Source of the DNA: Sphingobacterium sp.
GTDB lineage: Bacteria; Bacteroidota; Bacteroidia; Sphingobacteriales; Sphingobacteriaceae
DNA length: 64,000 nt
Reading direction: 5' to 3'
NCBI GenBank assembly: GCA_031286695.1
Contig: JAITTY010000013.1
Location: 56,457-120,456 of the forward strand
Of this stretch, positions 57,467-64,000 are shown piece by piece (position 1 is the first letter of the stretch; each line of letters starts with the position of its first letter). The position numbers and the translations under genes are program-made. The notes beneath the pieces are model-generated. The model had not been told where the DNA came from. It ran no database searches and saw only the letters and a list, made by a program, of their open reading frames with translations.

Positions 57467-58972
57467 TTAATTTAATAGTAAATTATAAGCTATAGGAAGG
57501 ATGCGACGACGCCCCTGTGGAAAATTGTCTTCAGTAGGAACTAGGTTTGAATCGGCCCTCTTTTCATTTCTATGCAATAACAACGCATAACAGCCCCTTG
57601 AACATTCTTTCCTGTTGAATTTACCACGATTCTGATATAAAAGATCACTGTCCAATAATTTCTCAAAGCTTTCTACAAAAAGAGCATCCACTCTGTAGTT
57701 GGTTACGACATCAAACCATAGACTCGTGTGGTTACTCTCTTCCAATATCCGAATAATGCTGGCGATATCTGGCAAGACATGAATCGGTAAAATCAGACAT
57801 TGATCATATTCCTCCCAATACCTATCGTTCCATAAATAAGGGGATGAGTCTATCTCTTCGTCCATTTCTCGTTTTTCCTCCCCGTTCAAAAAGACCGCGA
57901 CATTAAGATATTTTTGAATATATTTTTTCAACAATTCAAACAGACGGATTATAGATTGATCGATCTTTTCAATGCGAAAGATAATCGCTTTTTCAAATAT
58001 TGATTTCCGTTCAGCATCCAATTCCTGACGTCTGTTTCGTATAAACTCAACGATTTTAAAACTACAGGTTGTTGGCGGGATTGTGAGTAGACCATCATCA
58101 TACCAGGGGGGATAGTTTAAGTATTCAGTCTTTTTAAAAAACTTGTCCTTTTCTGTGATATTTCCCGAGTAATGCTGGATAGATTTTTTATCCCATTCAT
58201 CTATTGGGCTGAAAGGCCATGAAAAATCCATTTCGGGATGTATCTGTACTCTCTTTTCAAAAAACCAGAGGTTCCAAAGTACGGCCCACATATCGGCGCA
58301 CCAAGCTTGTATACCCCTTTTTTTATTTTTGAATTCTTTATTTTTAGGGTACTGATCTTCCCAGAGCTGATGATTATACCTTTTCATTAGAGCATATAAC
58401 TCTTCACAGTCCTTCTCCACTTTCTCCCAAAAAGATGTTGTAATTCCTTTCAGCACATACTGCGCTCCGCCAGTATGAGAATCGTTCCGTTCTAAAATTT
58501 CCTTCGAAATGCCCACGATATTTATCATATCATTTAACAAACCATCAGTTGCTGCTCCTCGGATATATTGGCTATCCAAATAGTTTCGCGTATCAGATAC
58601 ATAACATATATTGTTTTTTTCCCCAGCAGGTATGTTAGGAATTCGAGAAAATAAAATATCAGAATCATGGTAAAAAATAGTCATTTCTTCAAGTTCTGGA
58701 AATTTCTGGAAGTGCTGTTTTAGGATATGCGGGCGAATTGACGAGATATAATTGGTTTCTTTTCGATAATCGGGATAAGAAAAAAATTGCGCATAACCGT
58801 GATTTTGTTCGATAAATAAAACAAACTGGGGACTTAGCCCTGTTATATTATTGTACCCAACTACAATTTGAATGTGATCTCGCTTAATTCCCAAAGAGAG
58901 AAAGTTGCGGATTTGAATTTCTAATTGCCAGATAAAATAAGTAGTATCGGGTTGAGCAGAAAGATAAATCAT
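57467..58972 (-). CDS. Large glycosyltransferase-like protein, two-domain
   Basis: 501 residues with no signal or membrane segment. The first 290 residues look like a GT-A enzyme: YHDSDILF with a DxD at Asp103/Asp105, HTGGAQYVLKG (166-176) and QHYSGN (266-271) in the place of the closing metal-binding His. A helical linker (about 315-365) leads to a second region (about 375-480; CLILPIHVLPDIASIIRIL) that resembles a partial sugar-transferase fold. ATGA overlap with the upstream gene. Family not firmly recognised. Confidence 0.55.
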   Translation of the reverse strand: MIYLSAQPDTTYFIWQLEIQIRNFLSLGIKRDHIQIVVGYNNITGLSPQFVLFIEQNHGYAQFFSYPDYRKETNYISSIRPHILKQHFQKFPELEEMTIFYHDSDILFSRIPNIPAGEKNNICYVSDTRNYLDSQYIRGAATDGLLNDMINIVGISKEILERNDSHTGGAQYVLKGITTSFWEKVEKDCEELYALMKRYNHQLWEDQYPKNKEFKNKKRGIQAWCADMWAVLWNLWFFEKRVQIHPEMDFSWPFSPIDEWDKKSIQHYSGNITEKDKFFKKTEYLNYPPWYDDGLLTIPPTTCSFKIVEFIRNRRQELDAERKSIFEKAIIFRIEKIDQSIIRLFELLKKYIQKYLNVAVFLNGEEKREMDEEIDSSPYLWNDRYWEEYDQCLILPIHVLPDIASIIRILEESNHTSLWFDVVTNYRVDALFVESFEKLLDSDLLYQNRGKFNRKECSRGCYALLLHRNEKRADSNLVPTEDNFPQGRRRILPIAYNLLLN

Positions 58973-59490
58973 AATACAGTATTTTTTATAAAAAAGTCAA
59001 AACCTCCAATCCGATTGATATATGTATATTCTCTTTTCTTAAATATCGTATAAATTAGATGAAGTTGCTGAATGTTCAGAATGGAAATAACGGAAACATT
59101 CCATTGAAAAAATTGGTCTCCGTTAATAATGACATCTAAATCATATTGTTGCAAGTTGCAAAAATCGATAGGGGCAGTTAATAACGTTTGAATGGTATCC
59201 AATGTAAAATATGGTAGTTTTTCTCCATTCGTATTTTTTATAAGTATATTTTCAGATGAAGATAATGCTCCATATAAGTTCAAATGGTCACGAGATTTAC
59301 CTAAATATTCAAATAATTTACTATCTTTTTCTGTGCATAAACCTCTCCAGAATAATTCTTTATATAGTAAATAGGAAATACTCTCTTGTCCACCAGAGCC
59401 AGCTCCTAAATCTAAATATATTCCGTTAGGTTGTTGGCTAAATAGGTGTTTAATATACTGATGTATTTTTATTGATATGTTAATCATCAT
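58969..59490 (-). CDS. FkbM-like SAM-dependent methyltransferase (short)
   Basis: 173 residues. The SAM motif IYLDLGAGSGGQES (24-37), the acidic CTEKD after beta-2 (52-56), and LYGALSSS near the third motif match the FkbM family, including its ILNIQQL-like end. Overlaps the genes on both sides (11 and 4 bases). Might O-methylate a sugar. It is shorter than typical FkbM proteins (about 200-250), so catalytic competence is uncertain. Confidence 0.65.
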   Translation of the reverse strand: MMINISIKIHQYIKHLFSQQPNGIYLDLGAGSGGQESISYLLYKELFWRGLCTEKDSKLFEYLGKSRDHLNLYGALSSSENILIKNTNGEKLPYFTLDTIQTLLTAPIDFCNLQQYDLDVIINGDQFFQWNVSVISILNIQQLHLIYTIFKKREYTYINRIGGFDFFIKNTVL

Positions 59491-60352
59491 ACTTTATAAA
59501 AGTGAGCCAAAAATCTCTATCATATTTTTCCCATGCATGAACTCCCATAGGTAATAGATAATCATTCATCTTATAGAGATATCGGGGATGCATTTCTATG
59601 GAAAATTTTGAAGCTAACTTGGGAGAACACACTTTAAAATCAGTAAAAACATTAGGAATTAAAACAGACCACAAATAATCCTCGTTAAGTTCAGGCATTT
59701 CAAAAAGAGAAATTAATAATTCGGAACTTTTGACAGAAAGGTTATTATTACGATCAGTGAATAAAGCAGGCAATTTTCCATTAGTTGCTTTAACATTGTT
59801 GTAGTTCATGTATATTTCTTTTGACTCGTATAAATAGTCCAATATTTCTCGTTGTTTTTTTACATTCCTTAATGAAAATCCACCATTTCCGCCCTCACCA
59901 AACTGAAAATCTGTATTTTTGCAAAATCCTCGAAATAGAGGGGCACCAATGTAATCAAAATTAAGGTTAGCCCATATATCTAATTCATCCTTAAACACCC
60001 AACAATCCAATTGATAAATAAGTATATAGTTGATACTATCAAAAAGTCTATAGAATTCTTTGTGAAACATCAATTGATTGTAATTCAGAGTATTGAAAAA
60101 GAACCATTCGGAAAAAAATGAAATTTGGTATTGAATCTGATATTGTTTAATAATTTGGCTGTAGCATTCCCATCTAATACTTTCACTGACAATGAAAAAG
60201 AAATGCCTTTTTCTGAATATTAAAAGACCTTTCTTTAAAGATAGTATCTCATTTGACGATAATGAGTTGAAATTTTTATACAAAATAATAACGACAGCTA
60301 TCTCTGCTTCCAAGATAGTCTTTTTCATATCCATTTCTTTATGTAAAAACAT
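59480..60352 (-). CDS. DUF5672 family glycosyltransferase-like protein
   Basis: 290 residues. DUF5672 landmarks: LIYQLDCWVF (111-120) with the catalytic-type Asp, FDYIGAPLF (132-140), GEGGNGGFSLRN (152-163), NEDYLWSVLIPN and a closing HAWEKYD. These proteins are predicted GT-A glycosyltransferases, often next to capsule or peptide loci. The true start may be the ATG of MKKTILEAEIAV (residue 9). Low GC compared with neighbours at 51-57 kb. Confidence 0.75.
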   Translation of the reverse strand: MFLHKEMDMKKTILEAEIAVVIILYKNFNSLSSNEILSLKKGLLIFRKRHFFFIVSESIRWECYSQIIKQYQIQYQISFFSEWFFFNTLNYNQLMFHKEFYRLFDSINYILIYQLDCWVFKDELDIWANLNFDYIGAPLFRGFCKNTDFQFGEGGNGGFSLRNVKKQREILDYLYESKEIYMNYNNVKATNGKLPALFTDRNNNLSVKSSELLISLFEMPELNEDYLWSVLIPNVFTDFKVCSPKLASKFSIEMHPRYLYKMNDYLLPMGVHAWEKYDRDFWLTFIKYDD

Positions 60353-60364
60353 ATACTATATTTT

Positions 60365-61396
60365 CTATTTTTGAAAACATTCTGCTAGTTTTTTTTCCAA
60401 CGCTTTCCCCTGCAATCCTCTAGCGATGATTTTCCCTTCTGGATCAATCAGAAAATTATCAGGGATAGCTTTAACAGCCAGTTGAGTTGCTACGGCCCCC
60501 ACCCCAAAACCTGCTAAATCAGATACCTGAAGCCATGGTAATTTATCTTCGTTGATAGCGCGAATCCAATCACTTCTTTTTTCATCAAAAGAAAAACTAA
60601 TGATTTCCAATCCTTTAGATTGATAAAGATTATACCATTTCAACAGGTTGGGATTTTCTTGCCTGCAGGGAGCGCACCAGCTTGCCCAAAACTCTAACAA
60701 AAGATATTTGCCTCTATAAGCGATAATTGAACTTTCATTTCCCAAAGTATCAGACATATGCAAATTTTTCATTTGAGCACCAATCCGGGTTTCAAGAATG
60801 GATTGTATTTTCTTATATCGATAGGTATATTTGAATTTTTCTGGAACTTTCATCAACATCGATTTAATATAATCATCGTTTAAAGAATTAGTTCTTGCCA
60901 TCCATTCCAATGACCAAAGAGCGTAATAAGTATCAATGTGTTCATGTATGAATTGTTTTTTAAATAACTCTGTTAATTCTTTTGAAAGTCCCTCTAAAGA
61001 ATCCCGATACATACGTTGTAAATATTCTGTTTCGGAATTAGTAATCTTAAAATCCTTATTTTTTCTTTTAATTATTTTTAAACCCTCGAAATCAATGATC
61101 TTGCCGGGCTCTACCCAAAAACTGTAAATAACTTCATTTACTCGATGGCTATTGGCAGAAAGAAGAAGAAGGGCAGCGGGCTCATTAATGTTGGCACTAT
61201 ATTTAAAAAGACTATTCTTATCTAGAATAATACTATCCTTGAGAACGTCAGCATCAATGAGAAGCTGTGTGTAAAATTTCGTAAAAGGTAAGGTATCTAT
61301 TTTTCCATTAATTTCAAAAGTGGTATTTTTTTGAGCTACACCAATAAATGGTATCAAGTATGATAGTAAAAACGACAATAGAATATTTTTTTTCAT
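60365..61396 (-). CDS. TlpA-type periplasmic thioredoxin with N-terminal DUF4369-like domain
   Basis: Start placed at the ATG at 61396 (MKKNILLSFLLSYLIPF), which makes a clear signal peptide cleaved near GVAQ; an ATG 45 bases earlier gives an unlikely N-terminus. 343 residues. N-terminal beta-rich DUF4369-like region and a helical middle, then a thioredoxin domain with EFWASWCAPCRQEN (Cys241, Cys244) and AIPDNFLID (cis-Pro). Likely reduces or shuffles disulfides in the periplasm; directly downstream of the six-cysteine precursor. Confidence 0.88.
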   Translation of the reverse strand: MKKNILLSFLLSYLIPFIGVAQKNTTFEINGKIDTLPFTKFYTQLLIDADVLKDSIILDKNSLFKYSANINEPAALLLLSANSHRVNEVIYSFWVEPGKIIDFEGLKIIKRKNKDFKITNSETEYLQRMYRDSLEGLSKELTELFKKQFIHEHIDTYYALWSLEWMARTNSLNDDYIKSMLMKVPEKFKYTYRYKKIQSILETRIGAQMKNLHMSDTLGNESSIIAYRGKYLLLEFWASWCAPCRQENPNLLKWYNLYQSKGLEIISFSFDEKRSDWIRAINEDKLPWLQVSDLAGFGVGAVATQLAVKAIPDNFLIDPEGKIIARGLQGKALEKKLAECFQK

Positions 61397-61457
61397 TGAC
61401 AGTCGGTTGAAAATGTTCCCTTTTATAGCAAAAGGGAACATTTAATTAATTTAAATT

Positions 61458-61703
61458 TTACTTCTCATTGCATACACCCTTTCCTGTGCCGCCCGCGCAC
61501 CACGAATCACATGTATATTTGTCATGAGCTTCCTGTCCGCAATCATAAGGAGAATTACAATTACATTGGGGAGGTGGTTCTGTTGGTGGATCTGTAACCG
61601 GATGTGATGTACCTGTATAGCCACCAAGTACACTTTTCAACTGTACTCTTGACAGCTGTTCTACTTCTTTCAAATTCAGATTTTTTAATGAAATCTTTTT
61701 CAT
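61458..61703 (-). CDS. Double-glycine leader peptide precursor, six-cysteine core
   Basis: Start at the ATG at 61703 (MKKISLKNLNLKEVEQLSRV), which matches the GG-Bacteroidales leader type (TIGR04149-like); two in-frame ATGs upstream are not conserved-looking. 81 residues: 28-residue leader ending QLKSVLGG, then a 53-residue core. Core positions 1-18 are Tyr/Thr/Pro-rich (five Ser/Thr, six Pro), and 19-53 hold six cysteines (19, 21, 27, 37, 41, 50), enough for three disulfides. Expected product of C39 cleavage and PCAT export. Confidence 0.83.
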   Translation of the reverse strand: MKKISLKNLNLKEVEQLSRVQLKSVLGGYTGTSHPVTDPPTEPPPQCNCNSPYDCGQEAHDKYTCDSWCAGGTGKGVCNEK

Positions 61704-61787
61704 AATTTTGAAATTCATAAACGACTTGATATCCATTACCTCTAGGATATCTTGAGAGGGTCTTTTTTACCAGGGAGCCTTCTGTTT

Positions 61788-61816
61788 GCCCGAGATCGTT
61801 TCGAACCGGATCGGGC
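61788..61816 (-). promoter_or_regulatory. Hairpin between the VKOR-DsbA remnant and the precursor gene
   Basis: Six perfect G/C-rich pairs GCCCGA/TCGGGC enclose a near-palindromic loop (TTTCGAA core). On the minus strand it lies 85 bases before the precursor ATG and is not followed by a T-run, so it is not a standard terminator in that direction; it may stabilise or process the precursor mRNA. A second palindrome TTTTTCTAGAAAAA (61819-61832) overlaps the upstream stop. Confidence 0.4.
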
Positions 61817-61823
61817 TCTTTTT

Positions 61824-62705
61824 CTAGAAAAAATTCTTCAGATCCTTTATACCATAGCTTTCAGGTAAGAGATATCCATTGATAAAAAAAGTGGGCGTCC
61901 CTCCAATCTTCATCTCATTATACCAATCGGTCATAGCTACAACTTTATGTTGTTGTTCTTCTAATTTATCTATATCTATAGGATACTTTTTTGCGAATGA
62001 TTCATAATCTTTAACCGGAGATAAATACCAATCATCCAATGCAATCTTGAGTTTCTCAGCTCCATACTTCTCTTTAATAGACAAAAGATGTCTAATAGGA
62101 GCCGCACTATTGGAATTCGTATTCCTGTAAGTTGTAAAAATAATGCGAACGGAGATATCCTGATTATTTCGAACGATAGTTTCAATCTCTGGATGGGCCT
62201 TAGAACAGGGGCCACAATAGGGATTACATACTTTTATAATTTCGACAGATGCATTGGGACTGCCAATCCTTATACCCAAATCTTCTACTGGTGCTTCGAT
62301 TTTGTTCGTTTTCAAAAGTAAGGCTTGAAAAACATCAGGATTAAATTGTAAACGCTTCCATCTTTTCTGATAACCACGACTTTCTGCTGCTTGTTTCAAG
62401 ACTGGAAGAATATGATAGACAAAAAAGAACAAGCATATTCCAAACATCATTATATTAAATATGGCAACTATAGATAAGCGAGGCCAAATAGGTAATGCTA
62501 AATAGATTCGTACAATTGAAACAATAGCGTTTATTAATAGTATCCCTTGTACGACTAAACAGAGAGGACACCAACGTTTGACTATCTGTGCCTGATAATA
62601 TAACGAGTAAAATATATAAGGAGAAACGAGAATAGAAAGATAAACCCAAATATTGTGATAAGTAGACTGATCAAAGAGAAATAATTGTGTAATAAAGAAT
62701 GTAAA
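61824..62705 (-). pseudogene. VKOR-DsbA fusion disulfide enzyme, 5'-truncated by an IS element
   Basis: The frame is open from the IS tip (62705) through to the stop at 61824, 293 codons. An ATG at 62450 would give only the C-terminal 208 residues, but the part before it is clearly coding: two helices around RWCPLCLVVQ (Cys46, Cys49), the active CxxC of vitamin K epoxide reductase, then two more helices, then a DsbA-like thioredoxin domain with YCGPC (Cys164, Cys167) and cis-Pro GGTPTFF. Full-length relatives in Bacteroidota are about 500 residues with further VKOR helices and often a C39-like domain. Would make disulfides in the six-cysteine peptide. Activity of the remnant is doubtful. Confidence 0.8.
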
Positions 62706-64000
62706 GGGACTGTCCCATAAAGTGTGTAAATAAAAAATACGGAGTTCAGTTATGTTCCTTATAACTGGACTCTTTTTTCAAATAAAGTTAAGAACTGATT
62801 TAGGATAATAGCCCAGTTACGAATGGGCATTGTCCATTTTCTAGAGATTTCTCTCAAAGCCAAATATACAGATTTCAGTACGGCATCATCGCTGGGAAAT
62901 GACAGCTTATTCTTTGTGTATTTGCGGATCTTCCCATTCATGTTTTCGATGATATTGGTCGTATAGATTATTCTTCGGATCTCAAGTGGAAAGCCGTAAA
63001 AGACGGTCAGTTCGTCCCAGTTTTCCCTCCATGATCGTATGGCATAAGGATATTTGGATTCCCATTTATTAGCAAAATCAGTCAGTGCAGCTTCTGCTGC
63101 CTGTTTATTGGGAGCATCATAGATAGGCTTCATGTCCGCTGTAAATGCCTTTTTATCCTTCCATACAACATATCTACAAGCATTTCTGATCTGATGGACA
63201 ACACAGACCTGAGTACTACACTCAGGAAACACACTTCGTATAGTAGCGGAGAAACCATTAAGGTTATCGGTCGCTGTAATCAGCATATCCTCTACTCCCC
63301 GGGATTTTAGGTCTGTCAGGATTCCCATCCAAAAACTGGCACTTTCATTCTTGCCCAGCCACATGCCAAGAACTTCTTTATAGCCATCCCGGTTTAGGCC
63401 CACAGCAAGATAAATGGTTTTATTGACCACTTTGGAGTTTTCCCTGACCTTAAAAACAATGCCATCCATCCATACAATCAGATAGACGTTGTCCAGCGGG
63501 CGGTTTTGCCAGGCGATCACATCACCCGCCACACGGTCGGTAATCCGGGAAATCGTCGATTCAGAAAGGTCAAATCCATACACATCGCGCATCATATTTT
63601 CTATATCCGAAACACTCATGCCTTTGGCATATAGCGAAACGATCACGTTCTCAACTCCGTCAATCATGTTCTTGCGTTTGGGAACGATGATCGGATTGAA
63701 TGTACCATCGCGATCTCGGGGAACCTGAATCTCCAGATCTCCCTGATCCCCACGAACCTTTTTGCTCGTATGTCCGTTGCGGGAATTGCCCTGACCGCTG
63801 CGCTCATGCTTTTCATAGCCAAGATGGCCGTCCATTTCTCCTTCAAGCATTTGCGATACTGCCCGTGCCTGTAACTCGCGGAAAAACGATTGCAGCTCTA
63901 AACCGTCCTTAAAACTCTTTAAGAACTCCTTGTCGTTTAATAGTGACTCCTTGTCAATCATACTCTTATAAAGTTAATAAATAAAAAATGCGAAGTCCTT
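62706..64000 (-). mobile_element. IS256-family insertion sequence, right end beyond the window
   Basis: The left tip is inferred at 62706 from GGGACTGTCCCATAAAGTGTGTAAA; the TGTGTAAA part is common in IS256-family ends and the coding frame of the interrupted gene stops making sense here. One transposase gene inside. The outer end on the right and the target duplication are not visible. The 21-base segment at 62727-62747 recurs in direct orientation at 63978-63998 with three mismatches. Confidence 0.82.
62759..63961 (-). CDS. IS256-family (mutator-type) transposase
   Basis: 400 residues, full length for the family. DDE residues are recognisable: first Asp in [10 protein letters not shown], second Asp in ITATDNLNG followed by [13 protein letters not shown], and Glu in [13 protein letters not shown] near the C-terminus. 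The N-terminal part has [19 protein letters not shown] and [11 protein letters not shown], typical of IS256. Intact, so the element may still be mobile. Transcribed toward the peptide cluster, so read-through could affect its expression. Confidence 0.95.
   Translation of the reverse strand: MIDKESLLNDKEFLKSFKDGLELQSFFRELQARAVSQMLEGEMDGHLGYEKHERSGQGNSRNGHTSKKVRGDQGDLEIQVPRDRDGTFNPIIVPKRKNMIDGVENVIVSLYAKGMSVSDIENMMRDVYGFDLSESTISRITDRVAGDVIAWQNRPLDNVYLIVWMDGIVFKVRENSKVVNKTIYLAVGLNRDGYKEVLGMWLGKNESASFWMGILTDLKSRGVEDMLITATDNLNGFSATIRSVFPECSTQVCVVHQIRNACRYVVWKDKKAFTADMKPIYDAPNKQAAEAALTDFANKWESKYPYAIRSWRENWDELTVFYGFPLEIRRIIYTTNIIENMNGKIRKYTKNKLSFPSDDAVLKSVYLALREISRKWTMPIRNWAIILNQFLTLFEKRVQL

Noticed and set aside
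61451-61633. 60-codon frame overlapping the precursor gene
   Set aside because: The other frame has the GG leader and six cysteines; this one has no recognisable features.
61824-62450. Calling a complete 208-residue DsbA-like gene starting at the ATG at 62450
   Set aside because: The same frame upstream encodes clear VKOR sequence up to the IS tip, so the ATG is internal.
1-64000. CRISPR arrays, restriction-modification or prophage genes
   Set aside because: No regularly spaced repeats, cas, methylase/endonuclease pairs or phage structural genes were seen.

Overview
The window reads as a chromosomal segment of a Bacteroidota bacterium, most likely Sphingobacteriaceae and probably Sphingobacterium or a close relative. 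The evidence is the protein style (DUF937-OmpA fusion, DUF4268, TIGR02757, TlpA with an N-terminal DUF4369-like region, GG-Bacteroidales-type leader peptide), the moderate-to-low GC, weak Shine-Dalgarno signals, and several TAnnTTTG -7 boxes typical of the Bacteroidota primary sigma factor. The assignment is inference from gene style; no rRNA is present.

Positions 1-51000 are mostly ordinary core genome. In order: the end of an RND efflux operon (membrane fusion protein fragment and AcrB-type pump); a HAD phosphatase; an ECF sigma factor with a linked TM/beta-barrel protein; lysS; a patatin lipase; an SpmAB-type nucleoside-gate protein, mgsA and an OsmC-like protein; coaA converging on an MscS channel; a copper-type P1B ATPase; gyrA with two secreted TPR proteins; FKBP isomerase and OsmC; an MFS exporter; fabV; a DMT exporter; a homodimeric ABC exporter; S1/P1 nuclease; lipocalin; amt divergent from a porin; a DUF937-OmpA protein; Nudix; two unrelated L,D-transpeptidases; an esterase; sbcDC; an AI-2E family permease; a thiol-disulfide lipoprotein with gap; TIGR02757; pyrD divergent from an ABC-F ATPase; and tRNA-Lys(UUU). 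Transcription units are closed by strong, often bidirectional hairpin terminators.

Positions 51331-62705 form one minus-strand accessory cluster that looks like a biosynthetic locus for a secreted, disulfide-rich and possibly glycosylated peptide. In transcription order it has a VKOR-DsbA-type disulfide enzyme (5'-truncated), a double-glycine precursor whose 53-residue core carries a Thr/Pro-rich N-terminal tract and six cysteines, a TlpA-type thioredoxin, a DUF5672 glycosyltransferase-like protein, an FkbM-like methyltransferase, a 501-residue glycosyltransferase-like protein, a LanC-like protein lacking the zinc ligands, a GT2 glycosyltransferase, a GT10 fucosyltransferase-like protein, a C39-peptidase ABC transporter (PCAT) and its HlyD-type adaptor. 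Precursor + thiol enzymes + GT2 + PCAT is the logic of glycocin loci such as sublancin, but here with four candidate glycosyltransferases. I regard this as the most interesting system in the window.

Positions 62706-64000 are an IS256-family element, cut by the window end. Its transposase has the same orientation as the cluster. The open frame of the VKOR-DsbA gene runs straight up to the IS tip, so the element has separated this gene from its 5' half, which may lie beyond the window.
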